Origin: CALBPI01 sp038521865
Lineage (GTDB): Bacteria; Pseudomonadota; Gammaproteobacteria; Steroidobacterales; Woeseiaceae
Length of the DNA stretch: 64,000 nt
Reading direction: 5' to 3'
Assembly: GCA_038521865.1 (NCBI GenBank)
Contig: JBCBKO010000004.1
Coordinates: forward strand, 1-64,000
The position numbers and the translations under genes were made by a program. This document shows, one piece after another, positions 7,931 through 16,093 of the stretch. Each line of letters opens with the position of its first letter. The stretch's first letter is position 1. Under the pieces are notes generated by a model, which was given only the letters and a program-made list of their open reading frames with translations, was not told the DNA's origin and searched no databases.

Positions 7931-8811
7931 TCAGCCCCAACGAACTGTTTGATCTGTTGGTGAATGGCCTCAGGGTGCTCAAAATGGATCAGTGCACCGC
8001 CGTCATATTCGACCACCTGCCAGTTAGACTGCTCGCGGGTCCAGCTCGCGCCACGGTAATCGTTAAAGTCACCGCGGTTACCGTGCAACATCAGGACCGG
8101 TAGTGTGAGTGCCTGGTACAGACTGTAGATGTCTTTGCTGAAGAGCTTGCCGCTGATGAAGGCGAGCGGCGCGAATCTCGCGCCAGGTTGCTGCGCGCTT
8201 ACGGCATCGTATTCCGCAAGCCCCTCATCAATCTGATCGGAGCCCCAAGTGCGCTTCAGGAAATAGCGAATCGTCGCAGGCTTCGTCAATAACCGGAATG
8301 CGCCGCGACCTAATCGTCCTGATAGTAACTTGCTGACCCAGGCGATTTCGCGTGACGCGCCCCGAGGACCCGTCCGTTCGACATCGCGTTTCATGAAGCC
8401 GGTAGGACATAGCAGGACCATTTTGCGCAAGCTTGCCGGTGATTCCACCGCGGCACGTGCCAAGAACTCACAGGACAAAGAGAGCGCCACCACGTCCGCT
8501 GCGCGAGTGTGTTCGGTTTTGATTTGGTCGAGTAGCGCCTTGATCGCCTCGGTATACAGCGCTATCGAGTAGTCGCGATCGCTGCGATCAGAAAAGCCAA
8601 AGCCAGGCAGATCAACCGCGTACACCGTACGCTCGTGCACAAAGCGATCAAACAAAGGCCTCATTTCGTAGGCGCTCGCAGCGGCATTGATGCTGTGTAT
8701 CAACAAGAGGGGCGCACCGTTGCCCGCCTTGTAATAGGCCATTTCACCGGCACTAGTGTCGATGGAGTGCAACTCGGCATCGAAAGCCTTGGGGAGTTTG
8801 TGACTGGTCAT
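7927..8811 (-). CDS. Alpha/beta hydrolase with unusual nucleophile elbow
   Basis: 294 residues. The fold is recognisable from LLLIHSINAAASAYEM (oxyanion region), VYAVDLPGFGFSDRSD, and a late LHGNRGDFND and ALIHFEHPE supplying Asp and His. The nucleophile loop reads ALSLSCEF, with Ser111 at the expected place, so both Gly of GxSxG are replaced (A-L-S-L-S). This occurs in some cofactor-free hydrolase branches. There is no signal peptide; it is cytoplasmic. The substrate is unknown. It is divergent from the Mpo1-like gene. Confidence 0.82.
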   Translation of the reverse strand: MTSHKLPKAFDAELHSIDTSAGEMAYYKAGNGAPLLLIHSINAAASAYEMRPLFDRFVHERTVYAVDLPGFGFSDRSDRDYSIALYTEAIKALLDQIKTEHTRAADVVALSLSCEFLARAAVESPASLRKMVLLCPTGFMKRDVERTGPRGASREIAWVSKLLSGRLGRGAFRLLTKPATIRYFLKRTWGSDQIDEGLAEYDAVSAQQPGARFAPLAFISGKLFSKDIYSLYQALTLPVLMLHGNRGDFNDYRGASWTREQSNWQVVEYDGGALIHFEHPEAIHQQIKQFVGAD

Positions 8812-8888
8812 TGCGAAAACTCTATCAAATGCTGCGTCGTGCCGACGCTGACGGTAAAATCGGAAACTTCCGCGAGGGGAGATTCCAG

Positions 8889-9359
8889 ATGTCCAAAGGT
8901 GTACATCAATGGCTGGACGCTTATGCCGTTAGCCATCAAAACGTAGTGAATAAGCGAATCCACTGGATTTGCGTGCCGGCGATTGTGGTTAGCCTCATCG
9001 GTCTTTTGTGGACCATTCCGGTGCCAGAGCCGATGACGGCGGTAGGCAGCTGGTTGAATTGGGGCACGCTGTTTCTCATTGCAGCGTTCGCATACTACCT
9101 TGCACTATCGCCACGGCTAGCGCTCGGTATGCTCCCGATAGTGGCTGCCATCGGCTTATTGGTCAGCTGGATGGCGACGCTCTCTGTTCCGCTACTCGTT
9201 TTGTCAGTTGCGATCTTCGTGGTTGCCTGGATCGGTCAGTTCATCGGTCACAAGATCGAAGGTCAAAAACCCTCATTCTTTGAGGACGTCCAATTTCTCA
9301 TGATTGGCCCTTTATGGATTCTTGCTGCCGCATACCGGCAAATGGGATTGCGTTACTAG
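8889..9359 (+). CDS. Mpo1/DUF962-like membrane protein
   Basis: 156 residues from ATG 8889, which has a good GGGGAG ribosome site; an upstream start at 8811 would add 26 unlikely residues. Conserved histidines appear in HQNVVNKRIHWICVP and QFIGHKIEGQKPSFFED, the pattern of the Mpo1 family. Yeast Mpo1 is an Fe(II)-dependent dioxygenase acting on 2-hydroxy fatty acids. Four or five membrane segments are visible. A role in fatty-acid alpha-oxidation is possible by homology only. Confidence 0.85.
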   Translation: MSKGVHQWLDAYAVSHQNVVNKRIHWICVPAIVVSLIGLLWTIPVPEPMTAVGSWLNWGTLFLIAAFAYYLALSPRLALGMLPIVAAIGLLVSWMATLSVPLLVLSVAIFVVAWIGQFIGHKIEGQKPSFFEDVQFLMIGPLWILAAAYRQMGLRY

Positions 9360-9970
9360 TCGGAATCAGATTCTTCGCCGCGGTTGTTGTAGCTGGCGAC
9401 TTCACTGATTTGCAGCTCGAAAGGTCCATCCTCGCCGTCGTAGATCATGATGCCCATCTCCAGGATGCTCGTCTGATCGACCTCGGGGCCTTCAAGTTTT
9501 CGGCCGAAAGCTTGCGGGTAGAACTGTTCGAAGGGTAAGTCGACGGTAATCCATTCTCCGGCCTTGGTTGGGAATTCTGCCCAGTACCCAACCGGTATGC
9601 CGCGCCAGCGGTTGCCGTTGGATAACCGCCAGGTATATCGGCGTCCATCGCCCAGAACGCGCAGCCGGATACCGTCTGCCGCGGAAAGGTCTAGTCGCTT
9701 GCCACGCGAGCGAATGGAGCTAAATCCACCGCCGTTGGTGTTTGTGGCCCCCGTGAACCGAAGCGCTCCGTCCTCAACCGCGAAGCCGCCGTTGCTACGG
9801 CCACCCATCACGTTGTCGTTGACGACGAACCAGTCGAACTGTGTAGATGTGCCTGCAAAAGACTCAAGAACTGTGGCCGCTGCTTGGGGCTCGGGTGTTT
9901 CCGCGTCAGACGAGTTCATAGTCATGGCCAACAGAACTAGGGCAGAGAGGCATTTCACTATATCGTTCAT
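9356..9970 (-). CDS. CIA30-like secreted protein
   Basis: 204 residues from ATG 9970, where a signal peptide begins (MNDIVKCLSALVLLAM, cleavage near SSDAE). The longer reading frame upstream crosses the divergent gene and is rejected. DWFVVNDNVMGGRSNG, GGFSSIRSRGKRLDLS and ISEVASYNN fit the CIA30 (NDUFAF1) jelly-roll fold. In mitochondria it assists complex I assembly; bacterial exported versions are uncharacterised. The 4-base overlap with the Mpo1-like stop is convergent. Confidence 0.82.
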   Translation of the reverse strand: MNDIVKCLSALVLLAMTMNSSDAETPEPQAAATVLESFAGTSTQFDWFVVNDNVMGGRSNGGFAVEDGALRFTGATNTNGGGFSSIRSRGKRLDLSAADGIRLRVLGDGRRYTWRLSNGNRWRGIPVGYWAEFPTKAGEWITVDLPFEQFYPQAFGRKLEGPEVDQTSILEMGIMIYDGEDGPFELQISEVASYNNRGEESDSD

Positions 9971-10001
9971 GTCCTCGGATTCGCCAGAACAAGGCAAACG
10001 G

Positions 10002-10478
10002 ATGAAAGCAATCGTAGTCATAGCCGCAGCGGTGCTGCTTGCAGTCGGCCTGTGGATTTGGTCTTCCGGCAGCGAAGTAGCGCAACCACCGGTGGCGACC
10101 GGTGCCGCTCCCGACAGTGTAGTGGAGGAATCGCTCGCCACGGAAGCGCAGCAAGGCGGCGCACCAGCTGCTGATGCGCAGCAACGCGTCGCGGACCTCG
10201 AGGGCGCGCTCGCATTAGCGACCGAGCGACGTGAGGAAGCGGAGCGAGCGCTGGACGCTTTGGAATCCGAAGTTGAGGAGCTGGAGGCCTTTATCGCGGA
10301 TATCGAATCACGTGGCGAGGATCCGGCGGACTACGCTGAAGAGGGATTGCAACTGTTTCAGCCCTCGTTCTTCAAGTATCAGGACAGCTTGTTTGCGCTG
10401 GAAGCAGCAGAAGAGCTCGAGGATGCTGCGAAGCAAGCGCTGGCAGAGGCAAGGCGCGAACTTGACGGCGGCCAGTAG
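10002..10478 (+). CDS. Single-pass membrane protein with coiled coil
   Basis: 158 residues from ATG 10002. One N-terminal membrane helix (MKAIVVIAAAVLLAVGLWIW) is followed by an Ala/Pro-rich linker. A long Glu/Ala-rich coiled coil runs from about 60 to 100, and a second helical part (AAEELEDAAKQALAEARREL) ends the protein. No family is recognised. It is divergent from the CIA30-like gene, with only 31 bases between starts, so promoters must overlap. Topology suggests a cytoplasmic N-tip and a periplasmic coiled coil. Confidence 0.72.
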   Translation: MKAIVVIAAAVLLAVGLWIWSSGSEVAQPPVATGAAPDSVVEESLATEAQQGGAPAADAQQRVADLEGALALATERREEAERALDALESEVEELEAFIADIESRGEDPADYAEEGLQLFQPSFFKYQDSLFALEAAEELEDAAKQALAEARRELDGGQ

Positions 10479-10480
10479 GC

Positions 10481-10515
10481 AAAAAAAATGCCCCGCAGCG
10501 AAGCCGCTGCGGGGC
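10481..10515. terminator. Rho-independent terminator shared by convergent genes
   Basis: GCCCCGCAGCG-AAGC-CGCTGCGGGGC (10490-10515) is an 11-bp perfect stem. The A8 tract at 10481-10488 becomes a T-tract on the minus strand, so it terminates the hydrolase ending at 10548. It may also stop plus-strand transcripts from 10478. Confidence 0.88.
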
Positions 10516-10547
10516 ACCATCCTTATCCCTAAGGTTTAGCGAGTGCT

Positions 10548-12020
10548 TTAGCTGCCGCCGGCTTGGCAGAGGCCTGTGCGCAGGATATCCGGAGTCGAAC
10601 CCGTTGATCCTTCGGTGAAGGTGCATCCATAGGTCGGTTCAGCGACCACTTCTGGATCCAGTACGTCATCGCCTTCAGGGCGAATGCCTTCGTCGACCCA
10701 GAGTACGAGATCGTCAAACGTGCGAATGAGTTCTTCCGGTGAGAATTCGCAGTGACCGATCGCGCGCGTCGCACGCTGCACCAGCAAGTCTCCCAGACCC
10801 TTACGTCGAACTTCTTTCGCGTAAATCTGCTGCATCTTGAACGGCACAAACAGATCACCCAGCGTGTGGACGCTTAGAACCGGTATGTTGATGCGGCCTA
10901 CGATAAGCGGAATCCGCTCCAACTCAGGTCCGCGATTGCGATTAGCACGACGATCACGACTCAGACGAATGATCAGTTCATTCAATGCAGCTTCAGCGGA
11001 GTTAATACCTCGCTCGCCGTCGAGCTCATATCTGCGCCGTTTGTTGTCGTAGATGTTGCCGGAGACCACCCCATCGACGGTGCCATCTGCGCCGGCGAAG
11101 CTAAACAGCAGCGGCTGGAATACGGGGAAACCTTCTTCGAACAGCGGACGGTCACCACCAGAGATGACACGCAGCAGATCCTTCAGGCTTTCACCCTGTG
11201 CGGTCAGACCTACAGGGAAGTCGGCCCCGTTGTTGCTGAACAGTGTGCCGATGGTTAACGGCAACGTGGTCTGCGCGTAGTCCTCTGGCGGCGGGAACTG
11301 AGAGACGACAAATGGGTTCACTTCGGACGCCAGCGCTTCCGCGCCGTAGGTGTAGTCGCCGAAGTAGTTGAACAGTTCGACGTCGCCCATGACGCCGCAC
11401 AGCGGCGCTGCGCCGTCGTACTTGATGCCGCCGGAGAGCGAATCGAGCACTTTTCTGTAACGTCGACAGAGGCTGTCGCGTGCATCATCCGGGCATTCGA
11501 TGTTCGGGAACATCTCGATGGCTGCGCCCGTGACGTGGCCGCCCATGGAGAACCCGGTGATCAACGTCGTTTCCGGTTCGCCCACTTCTTCGCTGAAGAT
11601 GCGCGCCAGGCGGTTGGTGCTCTCTACGCCGTCTTTGACGTCGTAGCAATTCTTCGAGTAGCTCGAAGCCGCCCACGCGTAACCGCGCAGCAGGAAGTAC
11701 TGGCGAAGCGGCGGATTGTCGACTGTCAGGGGCACGAGCGCCCCCGTCGATTCGTCGGCAACGCAGCCACGGAAACCGTGTGCATACATAACGAGATCGC
11801 CGTTCCAGTTAACCGGTACTTCGTAGCGATAAATGGCGCCTTCGCTGTCGATATCCTCGACCAGTACATCGGTGAGGCCAGGAATCGGATCAAATGGCCC
11901 CGAGTCACCCAGCGGGAAAACACGATCGTCCTGCGGGACGCTGCGCTGATTCGCTTCGGCGTTGGCGGTGAAAAATAGTATAGAAACTGCCGAAATCAGC
12001 AGCATGATGCGTAGCTTCAT
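10548..12020 (-). CDS. Secreted alpha/beta hydrolase, about 490 residues
   Basis: 490 residues with a Sec signal (1-23, FFTANAEA). The nucleophile elbow GFSMGG lies near 157-162, with a late Asp in HTLGDLFVPF and His in RAIGHCEFSP. A large insertion of about 180 residues separates nucleophile and acid, which is longer than in common lipases. Cysteine pairs (KNC..C, CPDD..SLCRRY, CGVM, YGC..GLC) suggest disulfides in the periplasm or outside the cell. It may be an esterase or depolymerase; the substrate is not deducible. It is terminated by the hairpin at 10490. Confidence 0.8.
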   Translation of the reverse strand: MKLRIMLLISAVSILFFTANAEANQRSVPQDDRVFPLGDSGPFDPIPGLTDVLVEDIDSEGAIYRYEVPVNWNGDLVMYAHGFRGCVADESTGALVPLTVDNPPLRQYFLLRGYAWAASSYSKNCYDVKDGVESTNRLARIFSEEVGEPETTLITGFSMGGHVTGAAIEMFPNIECPDDARDSLCRRYRKVLDSLSGGIKYDGAAPLCGVMGDVELFNYFGDYTYGAEALASEVNPFVVSQFPPPEDYAQTTLPLTIGTLFSNNGADFPVGLTAQGESLKDLLRVISGGDRPLFEEGFPVFQPLLFSFAGADGTVDGVVSGNIYDNKRRRYELDGERGINSAEAALNELIIRLSRDRRANRNRGPELERIPLIVGRINIPVLSVHTLGDLFVPFKMQQIYAKEVRRKGLGDLLVQRATRAIGHCEFSPEELIRTFDDLVLWVDEGIRPEGDDVLDPEVVAEPTYGCTFTEGSTGSTPDILRTGLCQAGGS

Positions 12021-12330
12021 GTGTAACCCCCCTGCGCGTGTCGCTAAACCCCCCGGTCAGCTCATGGCGCGCTTGCTACCTATTGTGACGCCACATTAGT
12101 TCTGTGACGCAGCGCACATAATGAGCACTTTCTCGCTTGGCGGCAACTCGGCAATCCAATCAGTGTTCTTCGGGGCTAATTGATTGATATTTATGTCAAA
12201 TTCAAATTAGCGTCTTGAGGAAGGGATTATTTGCTTGCCAGCAGTCTCAGGATCGGTTTCGATACGGCCAAAGGCAGGACTCGCGGAACACTGTCATCGT
12301 TTCGCGCCTGATGTATGGAGGCACCAGGGC
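12021..12330. other. Intergenic region between divergent hydrolase and wHTH regulator
   Basis: Gene-free stretch of 310 bases holding the divergent promoters. It contains a C-rich leader next to the hydrolase start, two direct GTGACGC copies and an AT-rich segment (12178-12210) suited to promoter elements. The +strand ORFs inside are short and lack coding character. Confidence 0.6.
12085..12110. promoter_or_regulatory. Direct repeat GTGACGC x2, candidate regulator site
   Basis: GTGACGC occurs at 12085-12091 and again at 12104-12110, 19 bases apart start to start. Both sit within TNTGTGACGC contexts between the hydrolase and the OmpR-type wHTH gene. Regulators of that fold commonly bind tandem repeats. 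Two short copies alone are weak evidence. Confidence 0.3.
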
Positions 12331-14676
12331 TTGTCAGAAGGGCAAAACAACCAGACTCTGCGCGTGGGGGATTGGTACTTCACGCCCTCTCGCAACCGAC
12401 TCTCGAATGGTGTCGATACCGTCGATCTCGAGCCCATAGCGTCACGGCTACTCGAGGTGTTGGTTTCCGAACCCGGGCGAGTGTTCAGTGCGGATGAACT
12501 GGTGGCGGCTGTCTGGTCTGACCGCATCGTCAGCGACAACCCGATCTACAAGGCGATGGCAACCTTGCGCAAGGCGCTTGGCGATACCAGTGGATCGCCG
12601 CGCTATGTGGAAACCATCCGCAAGCGCGGCTACCGGCTGATTGCAGAAGTCGAGGCAGTCGCATCAACGCCCGCGCAGGCGCAGACTCAGTCCACCGAAT
12701 CCTCTGCTGACCTGTCAAAGTCTGACGGCGAGCAGCGCATTGCAAGATGGCACGGTCTCCAGTGGGTAGGCGCGCTACTGGCGATAGTCGCCTTTGCCGT
12801 ATTGTGGATCGCGCGCGAGGCGCCGGACCGCGAGAGCCTGGTCGAACCAACGACCGGAAAGCCGATGCTGGTGGTCTTGCCTTTCGATTCGGATGCCGCA
12901 TTTACGGCGCCTGACTTCCTCGGTTCCGGGATGGCGCAGGCTGTGGCGATGAGCCTCTCTGGCGCCTCGACCTTTGGTGTCATCGGCGGCACATCGGCGA
13001 CGCTGGTTTCCTCTCGATTGCAGGATACAGAGGAGATTGGGGAGTCGCTGAACGCAAGGTTTGTGCTCTCGGGCGTGACCAGCCGATATGACGACCGTCT
13101 GGTCGTTCAGGTTGAGCTCGTTGACCTCAAGGTCGCCGGCAACCGTTGGGCGGAAACCTTCGAGCAGTCGGTGCGGTCTGGCTCCTACGTGCAGTGGCGT
13201 ATTTCGGAGTCGCTGCAGGCGACGCTGAATTCATGGTTAGGTCAATCAGACCAACGAGCGGAGCCTGATCGCCCGGGTCGCAACAGCCTAGAGGCTTATG
13301 AAGCTTTTCTCCGCGGCAGCTATCTTGGGAAACAAGGCGGCGTTGAAGAGAAACTGGAGGCCGAACGGTGGCTGCTGCGTGCACTGTCACTCGATGATGA
13401 GTTAATGCCAGCTATCGCAGAGTTGTCGGCGGTGGAGTATGCGTTGGTTTTTTATGGTGCACGGACGCCGCCTGAAGCGCTCGCAACGCTGCGACCCTGG
13501 ATCGAACGCAGCATGGAACTGGAGCCACGTGCTGCGGCGACGTATGTCACCGTCGGCCGGTCAAAACAGATTCAGGGCTTGGCGGCCGAGGCCGAGGAGG
13601 CTTACCAGGCCGCCCTCGCGATTGAACCGGACGATCCCTCAGCGCTCTCTTCTTTGGCTTGGCTCTACGTGACTTCCAATCGTGGGAATGCCGCTGTGCC
13701 GCTCTACACGCGCGTGCTGAAAATCGATCCGGCTGCACCAATCTTGCATGTGGCTGCCGCGATGAACGCGGAGTATCTCAGTGACTACAACTGTTCCGCT
13801 CAGCTATTTGAGCGCGCAGTGATCCTGAAGCCGGACATGCCGAATGCGCACTACGGGCTTGGCCAATTCAATTGGCGCGTGCGTGGTGATTTTGAGACCG
13901 CTTCGAAACAACTGGCTACGGCAATGTCGCTGGATGAGCGTGGCGCCATTACACCCGCCGTCTTGTCACTTATGGAGTTGGATCGCGGTAACGTGCAATC
14001 GGCACTCGCCTTGTCAGAAATCGCTCGGGAGCGAGCGCCGGACACATATTGGCCGCGTCGGTCGCGTATGGCGCTAGCGGCGTTCACAGGTGATGAGGAA
14101 GTCGCGCTGGCACTGGCCAGACGACAGAACGGCTACGCGGTTGACCATATGGCGACTCGGTTGCTTCGCGATGCAGCGTTGGCACGTGGTGCGATGGATG
14201 AGGCGCTATCGGTCTATCCCGCCGTTTTTTTGACCGCGGACGTGAGTACTTTTGCACCGGGCGATGCTCGTTACCTTGCCGATATCGCATTCGCTTTTCA
14301 ACAGGACGGCCAAACTGAGCAAGCACGCGCGTTAGCCCGTCGTGCACTCGAGCTGATGCCGGCTTTGTCCAGACTGTCTCGCCGTGGACGGCAGCTATCG
14401 GACGTGATTGCGGCGGAGGTGCTGGGAGATCGGCAACTTGCGTTGCAAAAGCTGCGCGAGGCGGCGGAGGAGGGTTGGCATGTCCACGCGTGGTGGTATC
14501 TGGATCTTGATCCCGCGTTAGCCGATCTGCGCGCGAGTCCTGAATTCGCCTCCATCAGGGAACGCATCGACGCCAACAAGTCCGGTGCTGGCGATCGCGT
14601 CTCGACGGTCGCCGCCGCGGGCAGCCGATGCGAGATCTATGATCTGCAACTGCCGCCCGTGGTGGCCGCTAAATAG
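12331..14676 (+). CDS. ToxR/CadC-type transmembrane regulator with TPR periplasmic domain
   Basis: 781 residues from TTG 12331, chosen because GGAGG ends 9 bases upstream; an open frame continues back to TTG 12235. An OmpR-type winged helix spans about 9-106 (LEVLVSEPGRVFSADELVAAVW, RYVETIRKRGYRLIAEVE). It is followed by a low-complexity linker and one membrane helix near 145-161. A FlgO/TolB-like segment follows (MLVVLPFDSDAA), then several TPR units. Such one-component regulators sense periplasmic signals and activate transcription directly. The adjacent divergent secreted hydrolase and convergent barrel are plausible but unproven targets. Confidence 0.87.
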   Translation: MSEGQNNQTLRVGDWYFTPSRNRLSNGVDTVDLEPIASRLLEVLVSEPGRVFSADELVAAVWSDRIVSDNPIYKAMATLRKALGDTSGSPRYVETIRKRGYRLIAEVEAVASTPAQAQTQSTESSADLSKSDGEQRIARWHGLQWVGALLAIVAFAVLWIAREAPDRESLVEPTTGKPMLVVLPFDSDAAFTAPDFLGSGMAQAVAMSLSGASTFGVIGGTSATLVSSRLQDTEEIGESLNARFVLSGVTSRYDDRLVVQVELVDLKVAGNRWAETFEQSVRSGSYVQWRISESLQATLNSWLGQSDQRAEPDRPGRNSLEAYEAFLRGSYLGKQGGVEEKLEAERWLLRALSLDDELMPAIAELSAVEYALVFYGARTPPEALATLRPWIERSMELEPRAAATYVTVGRSKQIQGLAAEAEEAYQAALAIEPDDPSALSSLAWLYVTSNRGNAAVPLYTRVLKIDPAAPILHVAAAMNAEYLSDYNCSAQLFERAVILKPDMPNAHYGLGQFNWRVRGDFETASKQLATAMSLDERGAITPAVLSLMELDRGNVQSALALSEIARERAPDTYWPRRSRMALAAFTGDEEVALALARRQNGYAVDHMATRLLRDAALARGAMDEALSVYPAVFLTADVSTFAPGDARYLADIAFAFQQDGQTEQARALARRALELMPALSRLSRRGRQLSDVIAAEVLGDRQLALQKLREAAEEGWHVHAWWYLDLDPALADLRASPEFASIRERIDANKSGAGDRVSTVAAAGSRCEIYDLQLPPVVAAK

Positions 14677-14677
14677 T

Positions 14678-15337
14678 TTAAAACCGGTAGTGAAAGCCGA
14701 GTGACAAGACCGGAAACAATTCCAGCTCATCAAGATCATCGACGCCGATTTCTTCTTCAATGTCGAGGTCAGCGCGCAACGCCGGATCGTTCGACAGCGT
14801 GCCGCCCGTTGAATCGATACCGATTGCCGCTTCGCCCTGTGCGAGCACGCCCAGGTCGAAGCTGATAGTGGCGCGCTCTCCGAGTCCCCAGTCATAGCCG
14901 AGTCCGATGTAGGGCGCGACGCTGTCGAAGTCTGCCACGGCCGATAGCGTGCCCACTTCCTCCAGCGTGTAGGTGTTGTTGCCAATCTCGTAGTCGGCGA
15001 ATGGGTCAGCGACGGCGGTCACTTCGTTGTTATTGATCACAGCGCCACCGGTAATGCGAAAACCACCGCCAGCAGGTCTGAAATCGGCGAGCAATGTGAT
15101 GGAATTCAGTTCGAGGTCGCCATCGAACGTGATGTCGTCGATATCGTCATCGAAACTATAGTCGAACTGGTTGATCCCACCGCGAATGCCCCACTTTTCG
15201 GAAATCTTGTAGGTGCCTTCGATACCGATCCCCAGAGTTCCCGCTTTGAGCCCAACCGATCCCTCGGCTGAAACGTCTGTCGAAGAAAGTGAGGCCGCTG
15301 CGAGCAAGGCTGCGCCGATCGCTGTGTGTCGCATCAT
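14678..15337 (-). CDS. Outer-membrane beta-barrel protein
   Basis: 219 residues with a signal peptide (about 1-24, DVSAEG) and alternating amphipathic strands, ending in the aromatic SLGFHYRF signature that the BAM machinery recognises. An acidic loop occurs at FDYSFDDDIDDITFDGDLEL. The GLKAGTLGIGIEGTY start resembles small OmpW/OmpA-like barrels. No transported ligand can be inferred. Its stop lies one base from the regulator's stop, with no terminator between. Confidence 0.82.
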   Translation of the reverse strand: MMRHTAIGAALLAAASLSSTDVSAEGSVGLKAGTLGIGIEGTYKISEKWGIRGGINQFDYSFDDDIDDITFDGDLELNSITLLADFRPAGGGFRITGGAVINNNEVTAVADPFADYEIGNNTYTLEEVGTLSAVADFDSVAPYIGLGYDWGLGERATISFDLGVLAQGEAAIGIDSTGGTLSNDPALRADLDIEEEIGVDDLDELELFPVLSLGFHYRF

Positions 15338-15463
15338 TGTTGTGATCGCTCCGTGTTGTGGATTTTCCGCTATTCCAGGTGAGCGCGGTGCGAGACACCT
15401 TACGGAAGCCTTACGAATGGCTAACGATTTCAGAAATGGTCGGCGAAATCCGTGAATTGACGC

Positions 15464-16093
15464 TCATTCCTCAGGGTCGGAGCCCTCTGCGACGGCGGTG
15501 CTCATATCCGGAAGCGCGGGCAGCCAGTCTCTTGCGGGGATATCGGATTGGTCACCAAGCGTCATGGTCGCCCTGATCGACATGCCGAGTGCATGCGCAT
15601 TGACACGCTGGTGATACGGCAGATTTGCGACGTAAAACGGCAAAATCTCCTCGAGGGTTCCGTCGTGATCCAGCGTCCTTGCGAATGCGTCGTAGGCAAC
15701 TCGAATCGCGGTTACGACTTCGGGTTTGTCATCCCACTCCTCGGTCAACTTGATCGTCCAGGTTCGGTCGTGTTGCAGCGTGCAAAGGCCGGCGAACGCA
15801 TTCTTGCGTGACTCCGACCACTGGTCGGGCGCGATCAGACTGAGCGACCACTCACCGTCCATGAAATAGAGGTAATTGGCGACGCCCACAGCAGGTTTGT
15901 ATTTGAACTTTGCCGAGAGCACGAGCATCGATGTGAAGAACTCAGCGAGAATCTGTGGCTGAGGCTTGGCGATGACGCCACGCGGCGCCGCCTCGTCGAG
16001 ATCCTTCATGACGCCGCGATGACCTTTGCCTTCGGTCGGCGGCTTCAGTGCGAGCGTAGTCTTTCGGTACGCCGGTTGTAGCTCCTTCGTCAT
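15464..16093 (-). CDS. DUF2452-like protein
   Basis: 209 residues, cytoplasmic. The segment KFKYKPAVGVANYLYFM followed by SLSLIAPDQWSESRKNAFAG and a later TLQHDRTWTI matches the pattern I associate with DUF2452 (F-x-P-x-x-G-x-x-Y-x-LY, then LI-x-P-x-x-W). The family has no known function. Its ATG overlaps the stop of the sialidase-fold gene (ATGA), so it is the second gene of a coupled pair. The family assignment is from memory of the motif and is moderately secure. Confidence 0.65.
   Translation of the reverse strand: MTKELQPAYRKTTLALKPPTEGKGHRGVMKDLDEAAPRGVIAKPQPQILAEFFTSMLVLSAKFKYKPAVGVANYLYFMDGEWSLSLIAPDQWSESRKNAFAGLCTLQHDRTWTIKLTEEWDDKPEVVTAIRVAYDAFARTLDHDGTLEEILPFYVANLPYHQRVNAHALGMSIRATMTLGDQSDIPARDWLPALPDMSTAVAEGSDPEE

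Noticed and set aside
9564..10001. Upstream extension of the coiled-coil membrane protein
   Set aside because: It would cover the divergent CIA30-like gene; the membrane helix starts exactly at ATG 10002.
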